From contig OY725496.1 in NCBI GenBank assembly GCA_963281255.1, positions 2,046,001 through 2,110,000 on the forward strand: a stretch of 64,000 nt of DNA, read 5' to 3'. This stretch comes from Aphrocallistes beatrix. Taxonomy: Eukaryota; Porifera; Hexactinellida; Sceptrulophora; Aphrocallistidae. The notes under the pieces were generated by a model. It ran no database searches, was not told where the DNA came from, and saw only the letters and a list, made by a program, of their open reading frames with translations. A program made the translations under genes and the position numbers. Below are positions 22,622 through 34,680 of this stretch, in pieces. Numbering within the stretch: position 1 is the stretch's first letter; each line of letters opens with the position of its first letter.

Positions 22622-23044
22622 CACTAACCGGACAAAACTATTTGTACACTATATTATTCCCTATACAAATAGTCCTAAATTGGTTCTTTTCATGAAGAGA
22701 AAAGTATCTAAACTCTAAGAGCTGTTAAGAGTCTGATTTATGATTTGAAATCTTTACATTCGAATTAGTGATAGTTGAAGATTTCTAATAAATTGCTAAA
22801 CCCAATGAGTAACATTATCAACCTGTGGCACAAAGTTGCAGTGATTGATAATTTGAAAACATTGGTAATTAATAATTGATTAGAAAATCCGTGCAATAAC
22901 TAATTCGAATGCGAAGATTTCGAATTTGAAACCCGGTTAGTTAGCACTTACCGTTTCGGAGTTTTAATCTTCATGAATAGATCCATTTCAGTATTAAATG
23001 CACTTGAGATAATGAAGTGTGCAAATACTTTTGTCCGGGTAGTG
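22622..23044. mobile_element. Tc1-type MITE (423 bp)
   Basis: The ends CACTAACCGGACAAAACTAT and (inverted) AATACTTTTGTCCGGGTAGTG are flanked by TA. The ends closely match those of the Tc1-like element at 59569-60935 (CACTAATCGGACAAAAGTAT), suggesting mobilisation by that transposase lineage. It starts within 10 bp of the H copy's outer end. A dispersed terminal motif (TTAATCGAGTTTTAAATGTAAGGA) lies at 23067-23090. Confidence 0.85.
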
Positions 23045-23415
23045 TATATATATATAAATAAATATTAATCGAGTTTTAAATGTAAGGATTTCTATTGTGA
23101 AGTGAAGTCTTTATTTAGTGATTCAATTCGCATAGGAGCATTTATTCCATTAAATTAATAAACTCTAAAAAGCTTGCGTCGAAAAAATCGACGCTTTGTA
23201 AAATGAAATTTAAGGATGTAATACAATAATATGTTACAGTCCAGTGAAGAAATCCTGGACTGGTCTCTATCGAGGAAGTGATCCATTTCTATCTTCGTTT
23301 GTATTTAGTTGAACAAAGAGCTCGTAAGACAAGTAGCTAGTTAAGAGCTTGTAGGACATGCAACTGGTTAAGTGCTTGTAGGACATGCAGCTGGATATGG
23401 CATTCTTGCCTGAGT

Positions 23416-23537
23416 ACAGGGTCCTTATTCATTAAACTTCTAAAACTTATACTAAAATAAATACTTAGTTCTCACTAAGTGCTGCAACTCCCTAATTAAA
23501 TACTAGCTTTATAATTTACAAAAAACTAAATGTAATA
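23416..23537. repeat. Left part of an ACTTAGTT-rich (A-family) element
   Basis: Starts CAGGGTCCTTATTCATTAAAC and continues with AAATACTTAGTTCTCACTAAG. This resembles the left end of the A-family element at 36485. Matching ACTTAGTTTTAAGTA sequence lies at 24068-24109 and 27354-27440, so the pogo-like MITE and the P element both appear to have landed inside one A-family copy. Confidence 0.55.
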
Positions 23538-24066
23538 CAGGTATCCCTCGTGGTTCGCGGGGATTACGTTCTTGAGAATTGTCGCGAATGGCAAAATCGC
23601 GAACGGCAAGACGTTAGTTCAATGAATATCGTTGGGTTACGTTCCTAAATTATAAAAACGACGCTAGATACAGTTTGCTAAATACGTTATTGATTCAATA
23701 GTTGAGCTGTAATACTGATACAAACACTGGCACAAGTGAAATGGTAGTAATAAATGAAGTGATAAATGAAATATATAGATCCCCTAGTAGCAAACCTAAG
23801 TACCATACCTAATTATAATGTCTAGCCTTTCAATCACCAACAAACTTCCTTTTATGCATGATGTAATTATTAGGTAGAAAATTATAAGTATACGTAGAAA
23901 CAATAAAGTCTAGTATTAGTATAGAACAATAGAAACAGTAAATGCTATTGCCAGGATAATATATAGTCGAGGGAACGAGTCGCGAATAGCAAAACAAGAC
24001 TCAAAAAAATTTCCGCGAATAGTCGAAACCGCGAATGGCAAACCCGCGAACGGTGAGGGCTGCCTG
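23538..24066. mobile_element. Pogo/Tigger-like MITE, copy 1 (529 bp)
   Basis: The ends CAGGTATCCCTCGTGGTTCG and (inverted) CGAACGGTGAGGGCTGCCTG are flanked by TA. Subterminal repeats of the word CGCGAATGGCAAAATCGCGAACGGC-type (CGAATGGC / CGAACGGC) suggest multiple transposase-binding sites. Copies occur at 36686-37513 and 58023-58608. Confidence 0.85.
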
Positions 24067-24109
24067 TACTTAGTTTATTCAAGTATAATTACTTATACTT
24101 ATGCTCAAC

Positions 24110-27100
24110 CATAGCCTACTATACAAATGCCTAACAGAAACTTGTGGATTTTGGAACAAGGATGGGTTAGCCGATATGAAAAAAATCTGACTAAAATATC
24201 ATCAATTGTTGGTTTTTGATGTGAAATAGTCACGAATATGTCAAACTAAGCATATAAGTTGTTATTTTTTCCAGGGATATGTTTAGAGATGAAAGTATTA
24301 AAGTGTTAATAACAACCCATATTGGTTAAATTCACTAATAAACATATGTCAACATTTCGGAAAAAAAGTTTTTACATTGGTATTTCGTTATTTTTTGTCT
24401 TCTCTTTGACTCTGCACTCCTTTATAACGCATCCAATACGTTTTCAATTTTGCTAGCTACCAATAATGCCCAATAAATGTTCTGCACCAGGTTGTAGGAG
24501 CAATTATGACCCAACCGACAGAATACCTATGTTCACAATGCCACAAAAGCCTGATGAACTGAGACGTGCTTGGATACAAGCCCTACGCAGAGATGATATA
24601 GACAAACTGAAGGTTATGTACGTGTGCTCGAAACACTTTAGAGAGGATGAAGTCGAAACCAGCCACAGAGTGCCCAATGGAGACGGAAGTTATCGAGAAA
24701 TACCACGAAGTCGTCCTAAGCTGAAAGATGGAGCTGTGCCCACGATACTACCAGGATGTCCTCCTTACTATTCAGCTCACTCTGCCACGAAACGCAGCCG
24801 TCTCTTTCTAGAAGACAAGAATGACGAACTTCTCTATCAAGCAGTTTTTCTAAGTCTGGAGTCGAAGGAAAAGGAGAAGTTCATGATTCAAAGTTTTCAC
24901 GATTTACAAGCTAAGTTACCCTTTATTTCAATTGCTAATACCTGGTCCACATGGTATCCCAACGAAAATTCATTAATTTTTATGTTCCTCGTATTGATAA
25001 TCGTGAAATTCAAGTTAGCACGTACCTGTCAGTTGAATTTGACCTGTCCATAAAAGCATATCATAAGGGTGAACGTATTCCAATTTCTCATGAAACTCTA
25101 TGTTATATTCGACAAATTGAATCGATTCTAAATGATATTTCCATTCCACTATCCGCATGTACCACTTCTGAGAACATTTCCAGTAATTCGGATGTCTCTC
25201 ATATTGCATCCGCTGAAAGTCACATCCTACAGGTTATTGATAATATGTACGTCTCTGATGATGACTCGGTTCCTTGCCCTGAGGTTTCTAGACTCCAATT
25301 CGTTCTTTACAAACTTCAAAACAGTCTTGTCCCAAAAAACAGGCGGAGGTATAATGTATTGACGCAGATCTTATCTCTCAAAACACATCTCATTTCACCT
25401 GCAGCCTATCAGTATCTTCAAAGCATGTCTTGCATATCTCTTCCTCATTCCAATACATTGCAAAAGTTGTATTCATCCTTTGGACTTGAAAATTAGTTCT
25501 TCCCGTTCATCAAACAAGTGGCACAAAACTTATCTCTTGAGCAAAGGCATGTCATTATTCAAACAGATGAAATCCACGTGAAATCCGACATTTCTTATAA
25601 AGGAGGAAAATTGTTTGCTTCTCTATCTCGATCCAGATAATCCTACCAAGACTGTTTTCGCTATCATGGTATCTAGTCTGTATAAGAAATAGTCTTGTAT
25701 TGTCCGTCTACTCCCGTGTGCTTCTGTAACAGCTGAAAAATTATTCAACACAATCAAATCTTGTATTCATGATATTGAAGGTTGTGGCTTATCCGTTGAA
25801 ATCATCTCCACCGATAACTATCCTCTTAATGTGAAACTTTTCAAATTGTTTCCCCTAATGGGAAACTGGAGACGCGAGTACCACACCCTTGTGATATGCA
25901 CAGAAGTATTTTCCTTACATTTGACTTTGTACATATTCTGAAAATTATTCGCAATAATTGTTTAAATCAACAAATCTTGAACGTCAAAATGTTAAGTTAA
26001 TCCTGAAGATAGTTCATGAATCTACAATTGCTGCTTTAGCTATCCAGAATGAGCAACGTTGTCTTGCATTTAAATCCAACACCTCTGATTTCGTTGGGAT
26101 CCTCCTATCTCTATGAAAAATTTTCAATGTAAATATGCCCTATAAAAATATTCGTTTGAGAGACCCGTTGTCTAAACCATTAGTATTCAATGATGAACGC
26201 TTTATCTTCATGAATAGAATAGTCTATTGGCTCGAGGCTTGGCAGTCACTCCCTGAGAAAGGTGGCAAATTAAGTGAGCAGACATTTACCAGCTTGAAAC
26301 ATGCATGTCTCGTGTTACCTCAAATAACAAATTTTCTAACTGAGAACTGTGGCTTTTCGTGTCTCTTAACTTCTTTCTTGCAGACAGACCCATTGGAACA
26401 CCATTTTGGACTATATCGTATGATGTCAGGAGCTAATTATCATGTTTCATACCTTCAGATCTTAGAATCAGAGCGCTGTCTGAAAGTGTCGAATATCCTA
26501 AGCTTGTCTTCCAGTCAGAATGTCAGTAGCACATCTTTGCAAGAGTTCATTCAATCATTCTCATCTTTGGATAGTGTTGATTCTAGCAGTGAGGTCGACC
26601 TCGTTCCATTCTTGAGCGCTATATCAGATCTATCCTCTATCGAGTGTATGTCATATTAGATGTCGGTGATTGTCAATTATGGAGAGATCAATGCTCATCT
26701 TGTAGTGTAAGCGGTTTACATGTCCTTCAGAAGCTTTTAATCGTAGCTGGGAATTGTTTATTAGCAAATAAGGTAAAAAACTACAATTCATTGGTTATTC
26801 TCAAAAGTTCTGAGAAGCGGAAGTTGAAAAATTTCATTAATTACCTATTCCTATAGTATTATATGTTGATATTATTGTATTTGTATAACTAATAGTTTGA
26901 ACTTTAATGCATTATTTATTGTCTTTTATATTAGGGTAGAAAGTACAAGATGTAATTTTCGGCTGGAGAAAGGAAATCATGTATTATGGAGAGAAGTTTG
27001 ATGCTGTGCTTGATGGGTCCTGATGAATGTTACATCCCCTTTGCTGCTAGAGTTCGTTTAGATATACCTGAAATTGTTGTATTATGTGTGAAACTACACT

Positions 27101-27353
27101 TATAATATGTAATTTACATGTTTATTAAATTATTCTATCCTAGTTGTAGTATGTGTTTATTTAAGAAAGGGTCAGATAACTGAATTAACAGTGTGAGAAT
27201 CATCGTTCCAAACTATTTACAATTCTTTAAACGGACATAAACAAAATTTTTCCATGAATTTCCAAAGGAATGTAACTTTTCGTTAATATCGGCTAACCCA
27301 TCCCTGGTCCAAAATCCACAAGTTACTGTAAGGCATTATGTAAGTAGGCTATG
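24110..27353 (+). mobile_element. Near-complete P-superfamily transposon (3244 bp)
   Basis: The ~70-bp terminal inverted repeats start CATAGCCTACT and contain AACTTGTGGATTTTGGA and GGATGGGTTAGCCGATAT on both sides. The flanks carry 7-bp duplications GCTCAAC (24103-24109) and GCTTAAC (27354-27360). The interior carries an intronless THAP-transposase reading frame broken by frameshifts and stops. This is the only copy in the window with catalytic-domain sequence. Confidence 0.92.
24466..26659 (+). pseudogene. THAP-domain P-element transposase, frameshifted
   Basis: The first frame (24466-25053) opens with MPNKCSAPGCRSNY and holds a full THAP zinc domain: C-x4-C, ARAW-like RRAWIQAL, VCSKHF for the last Cys and His, and the closing AVPTILPG box. 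Near 24960 the frame slips; INFYVPRIDNREIQVSTYLS continues at +1 to 25496. Around 25500-25620 comes VIIQTDEIHVKSDISYKGGK, with a conserved Asp-containing P-transposase motif, then stops and frame changes. The last frame (26135-26659) has TDPLEHHFGLYRMMSGANYH, the signature of the P-element C-terminal region. Total span ~730 codons, the usual P-transposase size. It would cut and insert DNA at the CATAG ends, but this copy carries several lesions (near 24960, 25495, 25640-26130). Confidence 0.9.
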
Positions 27354-27805
27354 GCTTAACTTTGTACTTAGTTTTCAACGAAAACTAAGTAGTTTATACT
27401 TAGTTTTAAGTACAACTAAGTAATAATACTTAGTTTTAATTTAGATTCATGATAAACTCATTAACACGTGTTTTTGGATCATGCAGTAAATAATTTCAGT
27501 ATGCATTGGGTCAAGGTCGATCTATCAACATGGATATTGAAAATTGAATTCCATGATCTTACAAGTGGTTAGGAAATTCGCAAATCAGTAATAAATGATT
27601 ATTTTTTAGTAAGTGTACAGAGATAGCAACTTAATTAAACATTTATTTAGTTTAGTCTTTATCCTGCTAGTAAAATGGATGTAAGGATGGGAAATACTGT
27701 AGCTGATATGCATGAAGTATTTGAGCTCCAGAAGATTGGAAAGAATGCAGTGGATTCGTTTGCATCCCTGAAGGCGTGTTTCCTATCATCGCAATCAGTC
27801 CATTC

Positions 27806-28210
27806 CAGTGGTGGTGCCAGGGGGGGGGGGGCAGGGGGGCATCAATTTCCGACAGGAATACATGCGTCATTCATTTGTCCATGCCTTTGCACTATTTACT
27901 AGGCTTCTATTATATCGATAAACAGGTTTCTCTAATTCAATAGTGTACACTAATATTTAACTGTAAGAAAATAACAGTAAGTGTAAGAAAATAACATAAT
28001 ATGTGCATATATATATATATGTACTATATACCTAATTTTAATCGATTAAGCCATTATACTTACGTACGTATCTTATTTAATTTGCATTATGAAAAAATGA
28101 TTAGTTCCCATTGGCGGGTATTCTGTACCCAAAAAATGTTGGTGCCCCACTAGAAATGATTTGTGCCCCCAAGGTTCCCCCCCAGTGGCGGCGTCCTGGA
28201 GCCGCCTCTG
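27806..28210. mobile_element. hAT-type MITE (405 bp)
   Basis: The ends CAGTGGTGGTGCCAG and (inverted) CTGGAGCCGCCTCTG are flanked by a perfect 8-bp repeat GTCCATTC (27798-27805, 28211-28218). A run of G's follows the left end (27821-27838) and C-rich sequence precedes the right. No ORF of its own. The flanking 27440-27800 and 28220-29040 hold no gene I recognise. Confidence 0.9.
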
Positions 28211-29088
28211 GTCCATTCTGATTGCTTAATAATGTATCCAAAGTATTTGTAATTAGTAGACTCATTTTACAACAAATGCTCTCGGTGAATGAATGTATCG
28301 GAGAATCTCTACTTTTTTCGCTTCATTCTCCAAAATGTTTTTGGCACAATCGGTACCTGGATCGCTTAGCTTTCTCTTCTTTGGCGGTTGAATGTCAAGT
28401 TCCACCAATACTGAAAAGCAGTTTGTGAAGAACAGGTTGAAACAGAATTGCAAATGGACTGGGGAGCATGTCAATCTCACTACGAGGGCTATTAAATGAC
28501 ATCATGGAAAGGGTCATGCCACCAAGTACTGAAGTTACTTCTAACACGAATCTCCACGCATATGCAATAATAAATCGGAATATTTACTTTAACAATAGGA
28601 TATACGCATTTATTCCGGGGAAAGTAGGATTCCCGTTAAATTCTATATTTTTGGGTCTTAATTTTTGCGTCATTTCTGGTATGAGCCGTTTTGGGAGGGG
28701 AAGCAGTTTAAAATTTAGGATCAACAATAAATAGATTTTACTAATACAGGTGAATTTCTGTTCAAAATAGCATTGACTATTATTTTATATCAATGAACGA
28801 ATCTTCTAATCCATAAGATGCTACATAAATTACAATTATATAAATAACATTAAAAACTTTCATTACCTCTGTCCACTTGGTGTATATTCTATTGAAAACA
28901 TAGCAACAGGAATGCAATGCGGCAAGCTACTATTTTAAAGAACATGTTGGACCTTGTCAAAATAACCATCTACCGGTGCTATGTAATTCTTCTTTTTGGA
29001 AATTCACTGTTCTAATTATAGATCTTAGTATATTATCTCGCTCTATTGCCTTGCTAAATCTGAAGCAATTCCCTTCAATAACGAACCA

Positions 29089-29570
29089 TTGGCATTACAC
29101 TTGGCAGGACACCAAAATTTGTGTTTTCGGTTAATGCCGACATCTATTGAAGATCCCCGTTTGCACCTCCAACTCAACCAACCAATCCTGAGCCACTCTT
29201 TATCGGATGTAGGGAGGTATCTCTTAGCGTGCAAAGATCCGATAGAATTCTTCAACGGACTCCTTCCTCAATCTGTTTTCTTAAATAATCTTGAACAAAC
29301 AGAACTGTTCCGTGAGCATCGTGGATACTATAGCTGGAAGGAAAAAGATTACGAGGAGATCCGATGCTTCATTGGTTCGCTTCTTTGGAAAAATTTTGTA
29401 GCGATGACTAAACGTCGTACTTATTACAGTGATTCTGACATCTAGTATCTACTTGAATTCCGATCTCATATGACACTGCATTGTTTTTGGTAACTGTTTG
29501 CCATACAACTGTCGGATGATTATCTAGACAAAGACTATATAATGATTGTGAGCGTTTATTCACTCGCCTA
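29089..29570 (+). pseudogene. Possible piggyBac-like transposase fragment
   Basis: The frame at 29089-29442 contains DPIEFFNGLLP...TELFREHRGYYSWKEKDYEEIRCFIGSLLWKNFVAMTKRRTYYS in part. The pattern (E.lFRe..., then E.i..FIG.L...., then a Y-S-D step) is reminiscent of the N-terminal part of DDE_Tnp_1_7 (piggyBac) proteins. The continuation after the stop (LSDDYLDKDY) could be the 'FsDN....DkL' segment. No TTAA-flanked ends were found. Treat as tentative. Confidence 0.35.
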
Positions 29571-30493
29571 GATCTAGCTGCTTATCTTGCGTCCAGGAGA
29601 ACAGGACTGGTGGTCTTCAATATCTCAAACACTTGAAATACTTAGTCATCAGAATACATCCGCTAATCAGAGGATAAAAATGAAACAATTGTGAAGTCAG
29701 CACACGTATCAATCGAAGGATCAGTACAGCATACAACTAACAGCAGTTTGTATTCTCATCTGCAAAATAGCTTGGATAGACGACACTAAATTCAGCTCTC
29801 ATCAAAACGAGGTTCTGTTCTTTCATATTCTGGAGAATGCAATTGGAATCCCTGGAAAATTTTCAAGATGATCAAACATCAAAATAAAATGTGGAATGCT
29901 ACTATTAGTCGTCATTGCACACTAAACTGGTGTACGGAATCTATCATTCTCTCTTTCAACAGTCAGTATACATCGAGAATGGATACTTCTTATTTCAACC
30001 CAGCCCCAAACGTACAAATTCCAATTGACAAACGGCTGCAGGATATCAACATGCATCAAATATTTCCAAAATCTAGAATAGCGTGAGATTTGTCCAGAAT
30101 TGAGCGAAGTATTACAGATTTTTTAAATTTCCTTTCCTATTATACCTTCTGCCGAATCGATGGAAGAAGGCCTAATTCGAAGTAGGAATAAGACCTAAAA
30201 CCTGCAAATAAGAATAAGACCAAAAATGCTACTTTCACGCTCAGTTGGAAACTAGTTCAAACCTAAATGCCCACCCGCAAACTAAGTTCTTATACATATC
30301 ACTCTTTAAAATGCTCAAATTCGTTCTCCCTCCAATTTTAAGTAGTCGGACAAATATAATGCTTTTGAATACTAATAGTATTAAAAAAAACAATTCAATT
30401 GAGTTTCGCTAAATTAGGTTTCGACCAATGAAGTTTTACCCATTTAGGTTTCGCTCAACTCGGAAAATCCCTAGCGGGATGCAAATCAGTTAG

Positions 30494-30679
30494 TTGTTGG
30501 CTTTAAAACTACTGTTAGAGGATGTTCTGCCATTGACGATCCTAAACGCACAAGCTAATTTGCCTGTAAACTACTATATTGCAAAGATTGCGGTGGTGAA
30601 CACTGAGCTTCTAGAAGCAAATAAACAATTACTCCCTAGATTAGCAGAAGTGGACATTATACCACTTTCCTACTACTAA
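30494..30679 (+). other. Unrecognised short ORF in gene-free stretch 29600-31210
   Basis: A 61-codon frame beginning MLALKLLLEDVLPL. I do not recognise it. The surrounding 29600-31210 shows remnants of open frames (for example 29868-30083) but no ends, splice sites or motifs that I can support. Confidence 0.15.
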
Positions 30680-31218
30680 ATGCAAGTAATAATTATGTCT
30701 ATTCATAAGATTATTTTTTTTACCTACCTTTATTTACCAATTGCAATTCCTATTGGAATTATATACAGAATTTGAGTCAATTTATACAACCAATCTCTTT
30801 TATCATAAGCATTTGAAATTTCACTAATTTGTTTCTAAAATCAAAAGAACATACAAGAATGAAGTTATTGAAGAAAATTTAAGAAATGATTAACTATGGA
30901 TTTTCTGATAGATTCTGGGGATTGCTCTCGGCATTTGCTTTCAAAAATCCACCTAATTTTTAAAAGAAGTTGGTAAGTATCTATTTCAGAATAAGTGGTG
31001 CTTAGACATGCTTGAATATTGTTAACATGAGATACATTAACTTATGAGTCGGTCTCAAATTTCAAACAATATTGACATCTTATAATTGAAAGCTCAAAAA
31101 TGCAATGATAAAATTGTCAAAATCACAAAATGATAACGATGATCAGTCATATTTGATTATTTTTTGATTCCATCATTATATTAAGCAATTATTCAAATTA
31201 CTAACTCATATAGGCGAT

Positions 31219-32163
31219 TATCTTATATATTAAAATGCGAGGATTTTTGTTTTTTGTCTGTCCGAATTGATTGAATAATTGGAAAGTCGTAGAGATATGA
31301 AAATTGGCATGTAGGTGTCAAATGATATGACTACGATTAAGTTCTAAGATCTAAGCGAAATTTTCACACCTCTGCAAAAAAAATGGAAAACAATTTTTCA
31401 CACCTTTTCTATAAATAAATGACTACACTATCACAATGGAAATCATTGTACGACACTCCAATAGATCGTCATTATTAATAATACTCCAAAGCTACAACTT
31501 ATGTTTAATATCTTAAATGTATTATAGTGTATAGCAATAAAAAAAATTATGTGCATAGTATTTTCACACCTATATATATACACATATTTTCACACCATTT
31601 GATGAATTTTGAAAATAATGCTAAAGACTAGCTTTCAACGGTTGATATGGGGTTTTCAGGGGTGTAAATTTCGAATATCATATTTTCGAGTAGATTTGAA
31701 AATTAATTTGTTTACTTTTGTTTACAATAGATACATAAAGTAAACAAATCTCAAAAATATGCTAGAAACTAGCTTTCAACGGTTGATATGGGGTTTTCAG
31801 GGGTGTAAATTTCGAATATCATATTTTCGAGTAGATTTGAAAATTAATTTGTTTACTTTTGTTTACAATAGATACATAAAGTAAACAAATCTCAAAAATA
31901 TGCTAGAAACTAGCTTTCAACGGTTGATATGGGGTTTTCAGGGGTGTAGATTTCGAATATCATATTTTCAGATCTATATGATAAATTTTTGTTTACTTTT
32001 GTTTACATTAGATACATAAAGTAAACAAATCTCAAAAATATGCGAGAGACTAGCTTCCAACGGATGACATGGGGTTTTCAGGGGTGTAGATTTCGAATAT
32101 TACATTTTCGAGTAAATCTGATGATGCAAGCCGCGCAGCGCAAGCAAGCAAAGCGTGCTTGTA
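31219..32163 (+). mobile_element. M-family element with internal minisatellite
   Basis: Begins TATATTAAAATGCGAGGATT, followed by GTCCGAATTGATTGAATAAT. It passes through the 140-bp tandem array and ends GCCGCGCAGCGCAAGCAAGC / AAAGCGTGCTTGTA, the same terminal block as the H family. Sharing one end but not the body suggests that H and M elements are non-autonomous derivatives recognised by the same machinery. Confidence 0.75.
31600..32115 (+). repeat. Minisatellite, ~3.7 units of ~141 bp
   Basis: Units are almost identical over the first three repeats: GCTAGAAACTAGCTTTCAAC, GGTTGATATGGGGTTTTCAG, GGGTGTAAATTTCGAATATC, then a TTTACTTTTGTTTACAATAG tract and AAAGTAAACAAATCTCAAA. The last unit has diverged (CTTCCAACGGATGACATGG). 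Within each unit GTTTACTTTTGTTTAC and GTAAAC words can pair as an inverted repeat. Confidence 0.92.
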
Positions 32164-32906
32164 TAAATTATATATTGTCATCATGACGTGTTAATTTAGC
32201 AATTAGTCATAATTTTTATATCTGATGGTATTCACTGTGTGGTCGATGTTATTACACTCTTACGATTGAAATTTAAATTATAGCTGGCTCGAAAGCCAAG
32301 GATTGTGCTCGAAAACCAAAATATCGAATTATACAAATTTGTTATCATTAAACAATGATGACTCGCCATTTTATCTTCTAATGATCCATAGATCTTGACT
32401 ACGTGTATACCTTCGTCTCAGGTGTATTCTCTACATAGTTCATAAAAGGCGATTTTCCGTATTTATAACGTGTCTATGATGACGTAATAGTTTGTGCATG
32501 AGTCTTTTTATTTTTGGACATAAATGAGTGATGTTATTCAATTTAAATTTTGAATTCATACAACGGCAAGCTCTATTGTTCGAAAAATATTTCGAATCAT
32601 ATAAAATTAATTAACAAAAACGTCATTATTCTGAAATGGTGACAGAGAATAAAATAAAAATTTTGACCATCATTTTGGTAATTACAATATACTACCGATT
32701 TATGGAACATCGATTCAACGAACAATTTAAATAATTGTTTCGCTAACGAACTTTCTAAATTAGGTTTTGATTAATTCAAATTTAATACTAACATTGTTAA
32801 AAATTATGGTTGCATAAAATAAATTAACAGCAAGTACGTACGTAGATGAATTTCTGGCAAATTACAAACGTACATACAAGTACATGAAGTAAATTATCGT
32901 CACACC

Positions 32907-32921
32907 GAGCCCAAAGGGCTC
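32907..32921. repeat. Isolated hairpin resembling the H-family end
   Basis: GAGCCC-AAA-GGGCTC, followed by CTGCCCTGCTAAT, mirrors the H-family GGCGCCC-AAA-GGGCGCC arrangement after GTCACACC. It is probably a decayed H terminus. The rest of 32170-33030 shows no gene. Confidence 0.45.
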
Positions 32922-33348
32922 CTGCCCTGCTAATATAAATATTTTAAGAATAATGTTCCAGGGTATAATTAATAGTGTGTTTCAACGATTACATAGAAAA
33001 ATAAATTGCTCTCATTTTAATTCTGACAAACACACTTCGCTTGCTTGCGCTGCGCGGCTGGCGGACACAAATTGTTCGAGAGGCGCCCTGCGGGCGCCTG
33101 GGGTCACATTGATTAATTAATTATAAAGGAGAAAACATCTCTAAATACGTCTGTCCCACTGTTATAATCGATATCGCACAAAAATCACAAAATTTGTCAA
33201 TTTTTGTGTTTTTGATGCGTAATGATGACGTCATAACAGAGTGATGTGTCATCATTTTTGAAGATAGTTGCATCATATGTGATGTATAGTATTATACACA
33301 TTCTATTAAAATCTCAGCCTTCTATCACTTAAAATGGCTGAGTTATTA

Positions 33349-34680
33349 CTTAGGTCATTTCAAAAGTACTGATCACCCCCCACCAATTTGATATTAAGCA
33401 ACGACTGATGTGTTATTTAATTACATATTCTCGAAATAGTCTCCCTTGACGCGAATACACTCCTTTATACGGTCTACCCAGCAGTGAAATGTATTTTTAT
33501 ACTCCGTCTGTGGGATCGATTTCAGGTACTTATGAACGGCGATTTCGATCTCCATTCGGCTAGTGAACTCCTTATCAGAGAGATGACATTTCAGCTTTAA
33601 AACAACCAGAAGTCACAAGGACTTAGGTCAGGGGAATAGGGAGGGTGATTCAGTGTTTTCATCCCTATATCCTTGATGTATGCGGTGACTTGTTTAGTTT
33701 TATGGCAACTGGCATTATCATGCAGAAGTTTTATTCCACGAGGACCAGTTCTCGGCCGACGCTCTATGTAGTGTTTACTGACTTCTGCGAGCACATGAGT
33801 GCAATAAAAGTATCCAGTAACATTCTGGCCCTTCGGAACGCAAACCTGAGCAACTGAACCGTAGGCGTCAAACGCAATAAAGTATATTACCTTCTTGGCA
33901 CGGAAATCTGGACGCGGTCTTTTAGGTCGGGGTTCGCCGGGATGCAGCCAACACTTAGATTTTTCCTTGGATTTAGGTTGTGAATAGTAAATCCAAGTTT
34001 AATCTATGGTTACTATCTAATAGAGTCGCCTTGCATCAAACTTTTCGTAATGTATAAGATTTTCACAACATTCTACCCTCTGTTTCATCCGGGCCTCTGA
34101 CAGCAAATACGGCACCCAACGAGCGCAAACCTTCCTTACTCAGAGATCTTCATTCAGAATGCGGTAAATACTTCCCGTTGAGATATCCGTATACTAAGAA
34201 ATCTCTTCAATAGAGCAGCAAGGGTCATTTCGAAGAAATTCACCAACCAACTCAATTGAGGGTTCACCGGTTGCAGATTTAGGCCTACCAGTCCGAGGCT
34301 CATCTTCAATGCTGCCTCTTCACTCTCTAAATAGTCGAGCCCATCTTCTAACCGTGGAATAATCTAGTGTTTGAACTCCACAAACTTCCACGATATCATT
34401 GTGGGTATACCTGTTCGAATCTTTTAGCAGTGATCGAAACTTGATATACGCCCTTTGCTCTTGCTCAATAATAGACGATTTTGAAGCCATAAATGTATAA
34501 GTAGCCAAAACTGACGAGATTGAAATGATGATTATAAGAAAAATACTTATGCTATCTTAAAAATTCTTTTAGATATTAGGAGAGAATGGGTAATGCTATC
34601 TGGATTATATTAATTGGTACATTCGATAACCACTAGCTGTCAAAAATCAATAGTGATCAGTACTTTTGAAATGACCTAAG
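33349..34680 (-). mobile_element. Mariner-type transposon (1332 bp)
   Basis: Terminal repeats of 27 bp start CTTAGGTCATTTCAAAAGTA and are identical on both ends apart from orientation. They are flanked by TA (33347-33348, 34681-34682). Length, TA target and the coding remnant (PPYSPDLSPCDFWLF) are those of a mariner element. A Tc1-like target within an H copy shows that it is younger than that copy. Confidence 0.93.
33597..34496 (-). pseudogene. Mariner transposase, multiply broken
   Basis: The start frame 34496-34320 reads EQRAYIKFRSLLKDSN with a helix-turn-helix (DIVEVCGVQTLDYSTVRRWA). The next segment, in another frame, gives DEPRTGRPKSATGEPSIELVGEFL and STGSIYRILNEDL, interrupted by stops. 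The C-terminal frame (33794-33597) has LLHDNASCHKTKQVTAYIKD and HPPYSPDLSPCDFWLF, the mariner D34D signature with both Asp residues. It runs minus strand, ~300 codons when read through breaks, with stops and shifts near 34200, 34120 and 33850. Not functional. Confidence 0.88.

Noticed and set aside
27667-27902. Gene overlapping the G-run at 27821
   Set aside because: Both overlapping frames cross the edge of the hAT MITE at 27806; they are chance frames created by the insertion.
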